Assembly (NCBI RefSeq): GCF_042432495.1
Contig: NZ_JBHLXC010000002.1
Span: forward strand, 372,001 to 436,000
Direction: 5' to 3'
DNA: 64,000 nt
Origin: Pseudochelatococcus lubricantis
GTDB taxonomy: Bacteria > Pseudomonadota > Alphaproteobacteria > Rhizobiales > Beijerinckiaceae
Below, one piece after another: positions 36,507-45,288 of the stretch. A program made the position numbers and the translations under genes. Position 1 is the stretch's first letter, and every line of letters begins with the position of its first letter. The notes below the pieces were generated by a model, which saw only the letters and a program-made list of their open reading frames with translations, did not search any database and was not told where the DNA came from.

Positions 36507-37400
36507 TCACCTGCCGGGGGAAGTCGCGGCGCCCGGCTCAAGCCCCTGCCGCGACAGCGCGTTGCGGCCCCGCAGCCACGCCCAGGCGCCGGCCGCCGAA
36601 CCGCCGTAGCGGACAGCGCGGACACGATCGAGAATGAGCAGCGAGCCCAGTGCCTTGAGGCCGTTGACGAGCGCCATGCCCGGCGCGGGGTCGGGCAGCC
36701 CGTATTTGCGGCTGATATAGGCGCGCGACCATGCGAGGTGCCAGCGGGCGTTGAAGGCGCGTGCGAGATCGGGTGCGCTCGAAGCGCCGCGCTGATGCTG
36801 CGCCGTGGCCTCATGCACATGGACGAGTGAATGACCGGCATCCGCAAGGCGCCGGCACAGGTCGTCATCCTCGTAGAACAGGAAGATGTTCTCGTCGAAC
36901 CCGCCGGCATCGAGAAAGGCGGCGCGCCGCACGAGCAGCACGGCGCCCGAGAGGAAAGGGGCGCAGCAATCGCCCTCCGGAAAGCGCCGGATGGCCTTCG
37001 GATTAGGAAGATACGGCGACAGCAGCGAGCGGAACTGGAAGAAGAAGCGCCCTTCCCGCTCGACGATGCGCGGCGCGAGCAGGGCCGCATCGGGATAGCG
37101 CCCGGCTGCCGCGACGAGCAGCGCCAGCGCGCCGGGGCCGAGTACGGCATCGGGATTGACGATCAGCACATGATCGGCCGCCGCCATGCGGATGCCGATG
37201 TTATTGGCGCGGCCGTAACCCTCGTTGCGGGGATTGCGGATGACATACGCGCCGTGTGCCTCCGCAACCGCCACGGAATCGTCGCTGCTCGCGTTGTCGA
37301 CGACAATCGCCCGCGCGCCCTCCCGCCTCAGTGCATCGAGGCAGGCGGGCAACACGCGGGCGCTGTTGAAGCTGACGACGACCGCGTCGACCGGCTCCAT
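36507..37400 (-). CDS. Family 2 glycosyltransferase
   Basis: A 297-residue GT-A fold enzyme. It has AVVVSFNSARVLPACLDAL, the nucleotide-sugar binding VVDNASSDDS, the DxD-equivalent LIVNPDAVLGPG (about 85), and FLFYEDDDLCRRL (about 170) with the catalytic base. This pattern is that of rhamnosyl-like GT2 transferases of surface polysaccharides; donor and acceptor are not determinable. The ATG begins one base after the aspS stop codon, so translation is coupled to aspS, an odd pairing of housekeeping and envelope genes. Confidence 0.92.
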   Translation of the reverse strand: MEPVDAVVVSFNSARVLPACLDALRREGARAIVVDNASSDDSVAVAEAHGAYVIRNPRNEGYGRANNIGIRMAAADHVLIVNPDAVLGPGALALLVAAAGRYPDAALLAPRIVEREGRFFFQFRSLLSPYLPNPKAIRRFPEGDCCAPFLSGAVLLVRRAAFLDAGGFDENIFLFYEDDDLCRRLADAGHSLVHVHEATAQHQRGASSAPDLARAFNARWHLAWSRAYISRKYGLPDPAPGMALVNGLKALGSLLILDRVRAVRYGGSAAGAWAWLRGRNALSRQGLEPGAATSPGR

Positions 37401-37401
37401 C

Positions 37402-39216
37402 TCAGGCCGGCTTTTCCGGCAGGTTCAGGCGGATATGCAGTTCGCGAAGCTGCTTCGCCGTCACTTCGGAGGGCGCGCCCATCAGGATGTCCTCGGCGCG
37501 CTGGTTCATCGGGAACAGCACGACCTCGCGGATGTTGGGCTCATCGCACAGCAACATGACGATGCGGTCGATGCCGGGCGCAATGCCGCCGTGCGGCGGG
37601 GCGCCGTAGCTCAGGGCGCGCAGCATGCCGCCGAACTTCGCCTCCAGCACGTCCTCGCCGTAACCGGCGATGGCGAAAGCCTTGCGCATGATATCCGGGC
37701 GATGGTTCCGGATCGCGCCCGACGACAGCTCGATGCCGTTGCAGACGATGTCATACTGGAAGGCAGTGATGTCGAGGATCGTCTTCTCGTCGGCGGGATC
37801 GAGCGCGAGGAAGGCGTCGTGGTCGAAGTTCGGCATGGAGAACGGGTTGTGCGAGAAGTCGATGCGCTTCTCCTCCTCGTTCCACTCGTACATCGGAAAA
37901 TCGGTGATCCAGCAGAGGTCGAAGCGGTCCTTCGCGGAAAGGTCGAGTTCGTCGCCGATCCGCAGGCGCGCCGCGCCGGCGAGCTTCGCCGCCTTCAGCA
38001 CCTCGCCGGCCGAGAAAAAGACAGCGTCCCCCGCGCCGACGCCAGCTTTCGCCGCAATGGCGGCCTGCACGTCGGCCGGGATGAACTTGGCGATGGGCCC
38101 CTTGCCGACGAGCGCGCCACCCTCGTCCTCGAACACGATGTAGCCGAGCCCCGGCGCGCCTTCGCCGCGCGCCCAGTCGTTCAGCTTGTCGAAGAACGAG
38201 CGCGGCTGGCTCGCCGCGCCAGGGGCGGGAATGGCGCGCACGACGCCGCCCGACTCGATCACGCCGCGGAACGCCTTGAAGGTGACGCCCTCGGCGAGGA
38301 ATTCCTGCGAGACGTCGGCGATGACGAGCGGGTTGCGCAGGTCGGGCTTGTCGGAGCCGTACTTCAGCAGCGCCTCGGCGTACGGAATGCGCGGGAAGGT
38401 CTGCGTGACCTGCCTGCCGTCGGCGAATTCATCGAACACGCCGCGCAGCACCGGCTCCACGGCCTGAAACACGTCTTCCTGCGTGACGAAGCTCATCTCG
38501 ATATCGAGCTGGTAGAACTCGCCCGGCGAGCGGTCGGCGCGGGCGTCTTCATCGCGGAAGCAGGGCGCGACCTGGAAGTAGCGGTCGAAGCCCGCGACCA
38601 TGAGGAGCTGCTTGAACTGCTGCGGCGCCTGCGGCAGCGCATAGAACTTGCCCGGATGCAGGCGACTCGGCACCAGAAAGTCACGCGCGCCCTCGGGCGA
38701 GGAGGCGGTGAGGATCGGCGTCTGGAACTCGAAGAAGCCCTGCTCGCGCATGCGGCGGCGCAGCGAATCGATCACCTGCCCGCGGCGGATGATGTTGCGG
38801 TGCAGCTTGTCGCGGCGCAGATCGAGAAAGCGGTACTTGAGGCGCGTCTCTTCCGGATAGACCTGATCGCCGAACACCTGCAGCGGCAGCTCCGCCGCCG
38901 GGCCGAGCACTTCGAGGCCCGTGATGTAGATCTCGACCTGGCCCGTGGAAAGATCGTCGTTTTCGGTGCCCTCGGGGCGGTGGCGCACCTTGCCGTCGAT
39001 CCTCACCACCCATTCCGAGCGCACCTGCGACACGGCCTCGAAGGCCGGCGAATCGGAGTCGGCGACGCACTGCGTGAGGCCATAGTGGTCGCGCAGGTCG
39101 ATGAACAGCACGCCGCCATGGTCGCGGATGCGGTGGCACCAGCCTGACAGACGCACTTCGGCGCCGATATCGGATTCGCGCAGAGCGCCGCATGTGTGGG
39201 AACGATAGCGATGCAT
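37402..39216 (-). CDS. aspS: Aspartyl-tRNA synthetase, probably non-discriminating
   Basis: A 604-residue class IIb synthetase charging tRNA-Asp. The order is an N-terminal anticodon-binding OB fold (about 1-110), the catalytic core with motif 2 FRDEDARADR and QLDIEMSF, the bacterial GAD insertion (about 290-420), and motif 3 GIAPGIDRI. The family start is MHRYRSHTCG at 39216 (the frame is open to 39306). H33 in RIRDHGG and G83 in RPEGT match the residues reported for non-discriminating enzymes that also form Asp-tRNA-Asn for GatCAB; this is a prediction. The glycosyltransferase gene follows immediately. Confidence 0.97.
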   Translation of the reverse strand: MHRYRSHTCGALRESDIGAEVRLSGWCHRIRDHGGVLFIDLRDHYGLTQCVADSDSPAFEAVSQVRSEWVVRIDGKVRHRPEGTENDDLSTGQVEIYITGLEVLGPAAELPLQVFGDQVYPEETRLKYRFLDLRRDKLHRNIIRRGQVIDSLRRRMREQGFFEFQTPILTASSPEGARDFLVPSRLHPGKFYALPQAPQQFKQLLMVAGFDRYFQVAPCFRDEDARADRSPGEFYQLDIEMSFVTQEDVFQAVEPVLRGVFDEFADGRQVTQTFPRIPYAEALLKYGSDKPDLRNPLVIADVSQEFLAEGVTFKAFRGVIESGGVVRAIPAPGAASQPRSFFDKLNDWARGEGAPGLGYIVFEDEGGALVGKGPIAKFIPADVQAAIAAKAGVGAGDAVFFSAGEVLKAAKLAGAARLRIGDELDLSAKDRFDLCWITDFPMYEWNEEEKRIDFSHNPFSMPNFDHDAFLALDPADEKTILDITAFQYDIVCNGIELSSGAIRNHRPDIMRKAFAIAGYGEDVLEAKFGGMLRALSYGAPPHGGIAPGIDRIVMLLCDEPNIREVVLFPMNQRAEDILMGAPSEVTAKQLRELHIRLNLPEKPA

Positions 39217-39405
39217 GACGGAACAAGCCACAGTAGATGACGGGAAAAGAACACCGACGCGCCCGGTCGACGCGACAGACCGGCGGGAGAAGTCCACGAC
39301 GGGCACCGCTTGTCAAGCATCGTGCCGAAAAAGACGCCGGATTGGCCGCTAAATCGCCGCGACCCCCGCGACAAGCGCCGGCCGCTCCGCTATAGCGGGA
39401 CCATT

Positions 39406-40551
39406 ATGGATCTGATTTCGACAACAGACATGCTGGCGGCGGCCTGCGCGCGCCTCGCACGGCATCCGTTCGTGACCGTGGATACCGAATTCCTGCGGGA
39501 GACGACCTTTTTCGCGCGGCTCTGCCTCATCCAGATGGCGGGCCCCGACGAGGCGGTGCTTGTCGATCCGCTCGCCCCCGATATCGACCTTGCCCCCTTC
39601 TTCGCGCTGATGACGAACGAGGCCGTGGTCAAGGTGTTCCATTCGGCGCGACAGGATGTGGAGATCATCTGGCAGCGCGGCCACGTCATTCCCACGCCGC
39701 TGTTCGACACGCAGGTCGCGGCCATGGTCTGCGGCTATGGCGATTCGGTGTCCTACGAACAGCTCACCAACGATCTCGCGCACCAGCGCATCGACAAGTC
39801 GTCCCGCTTCACGGACTGGTCGCAGCGGCCGCTCGACAACCAGCAGTTGCTCTATGCGGAATCGGACGTCACGCATCTGCGCACCATTTACGGCGCGCTG
39901 TCCGACGATCTCGCGCGCAGCGGGCGCCTCGGCTGGCTGGATGAGGAAATGGCAATCCTCACCTCGCCGGACACCTACGAGCTGAAGCCGGAGGATGCGT
40001 GGCAGAGGCTGCGCGGGCGCGTCCGGAAGTCGCGCGAGGTCGCCGTGCTGATCGAAGTCGCCGGGTGGCGGGAAAACGAGGCGCGCACGCGCGACGTACC
40101 GCGCTCACGGGTGATGAAGGACGACGGCCTTGCCGACATCGCCGTCCATGCCCCGCGCTCCGCGGAGGCGCTGGGCCGCCTGCGCTCGATCCCCAACGGT
40201 TTCGAGCGTTCACGCGCCGGCACAGAGATCCTCGCTGCGGTGGAGCGCGGCCTGGCGCGCGATCCAGCCACGTTGCCGCAGCTCGAACGGCCGCGGGGGC
40301 GCAATGGCGGCGGCGCGGTGCTGGAGCTGCTGAAAGTGCTGCTGAAGAGCGTCGCCGAGACGGCGCGCGTGGCACCCAAGATCCTCGCTACCGTCGACGA
40401 TCTCGAAGCCATCGTCGCCGATGACGATGCCGACGTGCCCGCGCTGCAGGGCTGGCGGCACGGGTTGTTCGGCGAACAGGCGCTGAAGCTCAAGCACGGC
40501 AGGCTCGCCATCGCCGTGGAGGGCAACAGGGTGATCCTGATAGAGCGGTGA
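39406..40551 (+). CDS. rnd: Ribonuclease D
   Basis: A 381-residue 3'-5' exoribonuclease that trims tRNA and other stable RNA ends. The DEDDy exonuclease domain (about 1-175) shows VDTEFLRE, VKVFHSARQD and the tyrosine-type motif YAESDVTHL. An HRDC domain follows (about 205-290). The ATG at 39406 is preceded by CGGGA and begins MDLISTTDML, the family start. It is divergent from aspS and convergent with ppx. Confidence 0.96.
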   Translation: MDLISTTDMLAAACARLARHPFVTVDTEFLRETTFFARLCLIQMAGPDEAVLVDPLAPDIDLAPFFALMTNEAVVKVFHSARQDVEIIWQRGHVIPTPLFDTQVAAMVCGYGDSVSYEQLTNDLAHQRIDKSSRFTDWSQRPLDNQQLLYAESDVTHLRTIYGALSDDLARSGRLGWLDEEMAILTSPDTYELKPEDAWQRLRGRVRKSREVAVLIEVAGWRENEARTRDVPRSRVMKDDGLADIAVHAPRSAEALGRLRSIPNGFERSRAGTEILAAVERGLARDPATLPQLERPRGRNGGGAVLELLKVLLKSVAETARVAPKILATVDDLEAIVADDDADVPALQGWRHGLFGEQALKLKHGRLAIAVEGNRVILIER

Positions 40552-40569
40552 TGCCGGACTTTTTCGAGG

Positions 40570-40595
40570 GCCGGGCGGTCGGCAGAGCGCCCGGC
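40570..40595. terminator. Hairpin between convergent rnd and ppx
   Basis: An eight-pair stem GCCGGGCG/CGCCCGGC (40570-40577 with 40588-40595) with a 10-base loop fills the 51-bp convergent gap. There is no good T tract on either side, so termination is plausible but not assured. Confidence 0.4.
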
Positions 40596-40602
40596 ACCTT
40601 CC

Positions 40603-42258
40603 TTATGCCGCCCCGCCGCCGGGGTTCGGCACGGTGACCACGGCGGGATCGCGCCCGACGATGCGCGCGAGCTGACGCAGGCGGTTGACCAGCCGTTCGT
40701 TCGCCACCGGTTCGAGATCGCCCGGCAGCGACAGCGCCAGCCGCGCCCCGCTGCCGACGAGCGGCGTGCGCGGCAGCACGCCCGGCATCGCCGCCGAAAC
40801 GAGATAGGCCACCCGCAGCATGCCGCCGAGAATGCGGGCGCGGTTCAGCATCCGCGGCGAAACGAGTTCGCGCATGCGGGAACTCGCGCCGTCCAGCGAC
40901 AGGCCCTCATGGCGGAAGAACACCGACAGCGCGATGAAGGCGCGGCCGGGGTGGTCGACGCCCGTCAGGCCCGCATGCGCAATCAGGCTGAGGCTCTGCT
41001 CGCCGCGGTAATCGGGATGCGTGCGCCAGGCCAGATCGGACAGCAGGCACACGGCTTCGCGCTGGCGGCGCTCGTCTTCCGTCTCGTCGAGGTGCAGCGA
41101 CGCGGACAGGCGCGCCGTCCAGGCAATGAGATCGGCCGCGTGGCCGGGCGAGCGGGACATCAGCCGGTTAAGCTCGCCCGCGCCGGCCAGCAGCGGATCG
41201 GTGCGACGCTCCTCCTCGTTGAGCAGCTCGTAAAGAAGCCCCTCGCGCACGCCCTGCGCCGACATCACGACGGCCTCGGGCCGGCCCCTGCGGATGATCT
41301 CGTCGAGCAGCAGCGCGCCATAGCCCAACAGGGGGCGGCGGGCTTCGGAAACGGACTCGATCGACTCCAGCATATCCGTGTCGGCGCGCTCGACGAGCTT
41401 GGTGAACTCGACCGCGTCGCGGGCCGGAATGGAATAGCCGTGCATCACGTGCAGCGGATAAGCCTTCTGCGCCATGTGCAGCGCGGCGAGCGCGCGCCAG
41501 GTGCCGCCCACGGCATAGAAATTGCGGCCGCGCAGGGCATCGAGCGGGGCTGCGTCCGCGAGCGCATCGCGGATCACCCGGACCGCCCGCTTCAGCGAGC
41601 CGCCGGTCACGTCCTGCAGCGCGAGGCCGCCGAGCTTGGTGGTGATGCCCTGCGCCACGGTGTTGCCGATGACATCGATAAGTTCGAGGCTGCCGCCGCC
41701 AAGGTCGCCGACGACACCGTCCGCGTGATGGAAACCGGAGAGGATGCCATAGGCGGACAGTTGCGCCTCGCGCCGGCCGGACAGCAGCTCGATCTTGTAA
41801 CCGAGAATGCGCTCGGCCTCGGCGATGAAATCGGGACCGTTGGCGGCATCCCGCGCCGCGGCGGTGGCGAGCACATGCACGCGCTCGACCTTGATGGCGT
41901 CGCAGAGAATGCGAAAGCGGGCGAGCGCCTTGAGCGCCCTCTCGACCGCATCCTCCGGCAACCGTCCGGTGGAGACGACGGAGCGCCCCAGCCCGCAGAG
42001 CACCTTCTCATTGAAGAGCTGGGCGGGCGAGCGGCTCAACTCCTCATAGACCACGAGGCGGATGGAGTTCGATCCGATATCGATAATAGCAATGGGCGAG
42101 CCGTTGCCGGCCCGCCCCAGATATTGCGGCTGTTCTACGATGCGTGCCCCCTGATCGGCGGCGCCATGCGCCCGGAAACCCTGGTCGGGCGGCACACGAT
42201 CAGCCGACGGGCCCCTTGGCGAGGCTCCGGGGGCGTGAATTTCTGAGAGACTTTCCAC
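40603..42258 (-). CDS. ppx: Exopolyphosphatase / guanosine pentaphosphate phosphatase family
   Basis: A 551-residue ASKHA-fold phosphatase that removes phosphate from polyphosphate ends and may act on pppGpp. The core begins near residue 53 with IAIIDIGSNSIRLVVYE, followed by LATAAARDAANG, LSGRREAQLSAYG and the phosphate loop GDLGGGSLEL. An HD-like helical C-terminal part ends the protein. The first 50 residues are a low-complexity extension encoded partly inside the 3' end of ppk (59-bp overlap), so the true start may be further in. Pairing with ppk makes a polyphosphate synthesis/degradation operon. Confidence 0.94.
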   Translation of the reverse strand: MESLSEIHAPGASPRGPSADRVPPDQGFRAHGAADQGARIVEQPQYLGRAGNGSPIAIIDIGSNSIRLVVYEELSRSPAQLFNEKVLCGLGRSVVSTGRLPEDAVERALKALARFRILCDAIKVERVHVLATAAARDAANGPDFIAEAERILGYKIELLSGRREAQLSAYGILSGFHHADGVVGDLGGGSLELIDVIGNTVAQGITTKLGGLALQDVTGGSLKRAVRVIRDALADAAPLDALRGRNFYAVGGTWRALAALHMAQKAYPLHVMHGYSIPARDAVEFTKLVERADTDMLESIESVSEARRPLLGYGALLLDEIIRRGRPEAVVMSAQGVREGLLYELLNEEERRTDPLLAGAGELNRLMSRSPGHAADLIAWTARLSASLHLDETEDERRQREAVCLLSDLAWRTHPDYRGEQSLSLIAHAGLTGVDHPGRAFIALSVFFRHEGLSLDGASSRMRELVSPRMLNRARILGGMLRVAYLVSAAMPGVLPRTPLVGSGARLALSLPGDLEPVANERLVNRLRQLARIVGRDPAVVTVPNPGGGAA

Positions 42259-44425
42259 GGCCAGACAAACTCGGGTTGGTCATAAAGTAAGCATGGGCGT
42301 TGAACGGCTCCTCACCCTCGGCAGGCGTGATGCGCGTGCTCGTCCCATCCGGCAGGATTGTCCAGCTCTGCTCGTTATCGAGCAGATTGGCAAGCAGAAT
42401 CTGGTCAAGAACCTGTTGATGAACTGTGGGGTTCGAGATCGGGCACATCGCTTCCACGCGCCGGTCCAGATTGCGCTGCATCAGGTCCGCAGAGGAAATA
42501 TACAGATGTGCCTGCGGGTTAGGCAGTTCCTGGCCGTTGCCGAAGGCGTAGATCCGGCTATGTTCGAGGAAGCGGCCGACGATCGACTTGACCCGGATAT
42601 TTTCCGACAGGCCGGGAATGCCGGGGCGCAGGCAGCAGATGCCGCGCACGACGAGATCGATCTGCACGCCGGCCCGACTCGCCTCGTAAAGCCCGTCGAT
42701 GATGTCCGTGTCGACGAGCGAGTTGCACTTCATCCACACCGAGCCGGGGCGGCCGGCCTTCACGTGCTCGATCTCCTCCTGCAGGTGCTGGAGGAGGCGC
42801 GGCTTGATGGTGAGCGGCGACACGGCCATGCGCTCCAGCTCCGCCGGTTCCGCATAACCGGTGATGAAGTTGAAGATGCGGCTGACGTCGCGCGCGATCG
42901 CCGGATCGGCCGTGAAGAACGACAGGTCGGTGTAGATGCGCGCCGTGATCGGGTGGTAGTTGCCGGTGCCGACGTGGCAGTAGGTGACGAGCTGGCCGCC
43001 CTCGCGACGCACCACCGACGACAGCTTGGCGTGGGTCTTCAGCTCGATGAAGCCGAACACCACCTGCGCGCCGGCCCGCTCCAGATCGCGCGCCCAGCGG
43101 ATGTTCGCTTCCTCGTCGAAGCGCGCCTTCAGCTCGACCAGCGCCGTCACCGACTTGCCGGCCTCGGCCGCCTCCGCCAGCGCCTTGACGATGGGCGAGT
43201 CGGAAGAGGTGCGGTAGAGCGTCTGCTTGATGGCGACGACGTCGGGGTCGCGCGCCGCCTGCTGCAGGAACTGCACCACCACGTCGAAGGATTCATAGGG
43301 GTGGTGGACGATCAGATCCTTCTCGCGGATCGCGGCAAAGCAGTCGCCCGCGTGCTCGCGGATGCGCTCCGGATAGCGCGGATTGTAGGGCGTGAACTTG
43401 AGGTCGGGCCGGTCGAGGCCGACGAGCTGCGACAGCTCGTTGAGCGCCAGCATGCCTGTGGAGACGAAGATTTCGTCCGGCAGGACATTCAGCTCCTTGG
43501 CGACGAAGTCGCGCAGGTTCTCGGGCATCGCGCCCTCAAGCTCCAGCCGGATGACGACGCCGCGCCGGCGCTGCTTCAGCGCGCTCTCGAACACGCGCAC
43601 CAGATCCTCCGCCTCTTCCTCGATCTCAAGGTCCGAGTCGCGGACGATGCGGAAGCTGCCCTGGCCCTGCACCGAATAGCCCGGGAACAGGCGGTTGATG
43701 AACAGCACCAGCACCTGCTCCAGCACGATGAAGCGCGAGGCGCCCGTCTCGGCGAAGTCAGGCAGCTTGATGAAGCGCTGCACCTTGTTGGGAATGCGGA
43801 TCAGGGCGTTGAGCGACTTGTTGTCGCTCTGGCGGTGCAGGGCGAGCGCCAGCGAGAAGCCGAGGTTGGGAATGAACGGGAAGGGATGCGCCGGGTCGAT
43901 GGCGAGCGGCGTCACCACCGGGAAGACGTAGTGCAGGAAGTAGTCGTCGAGCCAGTTCAGCTCGGCGCGGGTCAGCTCGTCCGGGTTGATGAGCACGATG
44001 CCGTTCTCGACCAGCTCCTCGCGCAGCTCAAGCCAACGCTTCTGCTGGTCGCTGGCGAGCTTCGTCACCCCGGCGCCGATGCGGGCGAGCTGTTCGGCAG
44101 GCGTCAGGCCGTCCTGCGAGACGACGGACACGCCCGAGCGGAGCTGGCCGCGCACGCCCGCCACGCGGACCATGAAGAACTCGTCGAGGTTGCTGGCGGA
44201 AATCGACAGGAAGCGAAGCTGTTCCAGCAGCGGGTGGTTGCGGTTGGAGGCCTCCTCCAGCACCCGCCGGTTGAACTGCAGCCACGACAGCTCCCGGTTG
44301 ACCAGCCGCTCGGGGGAATGAAGCAGGGCGTCGCCCGCAGGGAAATCCTCCGCCGGGGCGCTCACCTCCGCGGGAACACCGGCATCCTCGTCTACCACGT
44401 TCAGAACCGTTTCGACATCCGTCAT
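42200..44425 (-). CDS. ppk: Polyphosphate kinase 1
   Basis: A 741-residue PPK1 that builds polyphosphate reversibly from ATP. The N-terminal domain (RELSWLQFNRRVLEEA) is followed by the head domain, then the two phospholipase-D-like catalytic domains. HHPYESFDVVVQFL, AIKQTLYRTSSDSPI and the autophosphorylated histidine region FGFIELKTHAKLS (near 430-445) are present. The ATG at 44425 has GGAGG upstream; ATG codons upstream in the same frame (to 44464) lack one. A promoter-like pair overlapped by a palindrome lies about 50-90 bp upstream. Confidence 0.97.
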   Translation of the reverse strand: MTDVETVLNVVDEDAGVPAEVSAPAEDFPAGDALLHSPERLVNRELSWLQFNRRVLEEASNRNHPLLEQLRFLSISASNLDEFFMVRVAGVRGQLRSGVSVVSQDGLTPAEQLARIGAGVTKLASDQQKRWLELREELVENGIVLINPDELTRAELNWLDDYFLHYVFPVVTPLAIDPAHPFPFIPNLGFSLALALHRQSDNKSLNALIRIPNKVQRFIKLPDFAETGASRFIVLEQVLVLFINRLFPGYSVQGQGSFRIVRDSDLEIEEEAEDLVRVFESALKQRRRGVVIRLELEGAMPENLRDFVAKELNVLPDEIFVSTGMLALNELSQLVGLDRPDLKFTPYNPRYPERIREHAGDCFAAIREKDLIVHHPYESFDVVVQFLQQAARDPDVVAIKQTLYRTSSDSPIVKALAEAAEAGKSVTALVELKARFDEEANIRWARDLERAGAQVVFGFIELKTHAKLSSVVRREGGQLVTYCHVGTGNYHPITARIYTDLSFFTADPAIARDVSRIFNFITGYAEPAELERMAVSPLTIKPRLLQHLQEEIEHVKAGRPGSVWMKCNSLVDTDIIDGLYEASRAGVQIDLVVRGICCLRPGIPGLSENIRVKSIVGRFLEHSRIYAFGNGQELPNPQAHLYISSADLMQRNLDRRVEAMCPISNPTVHQQVLDQILLANLLDNEQSWTILPDGTSTRITPAEGEEPFNAHAYFMTNPSLSGRGKSLRNSRPRSLAKGPVG

Positions 44426-44472
44426 GGTGAACCTCCACATTCGACCCGGGCCGCGTGCGATCATCGCCCGCC

Positions 44473-44501
44473 GTTATCCTATTCAAGCCGCGTTGTCGCA
44501 A
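44473..44501 (-). promoter_or_regulatory. Candidate promoter of ppk-ppx
   Basis: TTGCGA (44501-44496) and GATAAC (44478-44473) are 17 bp apart on the minus strand, 48 bp upstream of the ppk ATG. The -35 lies inside a palindrome. Confidence 0.5.
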
Positions 44502-44514
44502 TCTTCTGCGACAA
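44493..44514. promoter_or_regulatory. Palindromic operator candidate over the ppk -35
   Basis: Perfect eight-base arms TTGTCGCA (44493-44500) and TGCGACAA (44507-44514) flank a 6-bp spacer. The location over the -35 is typical of repression, though an activator site is possible. It does not fit the direct-repeat layout of a Pho box. Confidence 0.55.
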
Positions 44515-44530
44515 TTCCACGACGAAAAAC

Positions 44531-44562
44531 CATGAAACCCCAATATCATGAAACCCCGATAT
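44531..44562. repeat. Two tandem 16-bp repeats between hdaA and ppk
   Basis: CATGAAACCCCAATAT (44531-44546) is followed directly by CATGAAACCCCGATAT (44547-44562), with one difference. It lies just after the hdaA stop (reading minus) and upstream of the ppk promoter. Confidence 0.7.
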
Positions 44563-44577
44563 GAAGCGCGACGGACT

Positions 44578-45288
44578 CTATGCGTCGTCCGCGCCCGATC
44601 GCACGGCCAGCCGGTCCAGTACGGCGAGCGCGAAAGGGCGGGTGATGCGCCGGCGGTCGCTCAGCGCCTCGCGGTCCAGCACCTCGACGAGTTCCCGCGC
44701 CGCCGCGAGCGAGCGCTCCATCCGCCGCCCCAGCGCCTCGACGACGCCGGCATCGACGACGAGTTGCCGGTCGATGAAGAGCTTCACCAGGACGGCCCGC
44801 AACAGGGTGTCGTCCGGCGGATCGATGGCGACGGCGGGCGACAGCCGCAGGCGCGACAGGAGATCGGGCGTGGCGAGTCCCCACATTCCGGGCTGCGCGC
44901 GCGCCGTGATCAGCATCGACGCGCCGTTGCGGCGCACCGCATTGAGCAGGTGGAACAGCGCATGTTCGTCGCGCGGCGGCCGGTCCGCATCCTCGATGAC
45001 GAGCGCCTCGCACAGGGCCAGCTCCTCCACGCCCTGCGCGGTGACCCCGGCAGCCGACACGATGCGCGCGCCCGCGCGCCGCGCCCAGATCGCCGCGAGA
45101 TGCGTCTTGCCCGATCCCGCCGGGCCGACGAGCCGCAGCAGCCTGTCCGGCCACGCCGGCCAGCTCTCGATCATGGTGAACGCCTGCGCGTTGGCGGGGC
45201 TGACGAGAAAATCCGCTGCCTCCAGACGCGGCTCCACGGGCAGGTCGAGCGGCAGTTGCCTCGGCGCTTGCGGCCGCTCTTCAGACAT
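44578..45288 (-). CDS. hdaA: DnaA-related regulatory protein HdaA
   Basis: A 236-residue AAA+ protein related to the ATPase part of DnaA but lacking its DNA-binding domain. The N-terminal QLPLDLP (residues 11-17) is a sliding-clamp binding motif. Walker A is GPAGSGKTHL and Walker B ALVIEDAD; sensor regions follow (LITARAQPGMWGL). Hda proteins bound to the clamp stimulate ATP hydrolysis by DnaA and so prevent over-initiation. The ATG overlaps the stop of the upstream permease gene by 8 bp, with translational coupling; ppk follows after 152 bp. Confidence 0.92.
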   Translation of the reverse strand: MSEERPQAPRQLPLDLPVEPRLEAADFLVSPANAQAFTMIESWPAWPDRLLRLVGPAGSGKTHLAAIWARRAGARIVSAAGVTAQGVEELALCEALVIEDADRPPRDEHALFHLLNAVRRNGASMLITARAQPGMWGLATPDLLSRLRLSPAVAIDPPDDTLLRAVLVKLFIDRQLVVDAGVVEALGRRMERSLAAARELVEVLDREALSDRRRITRPFALAVLDRLAVRSGADDA

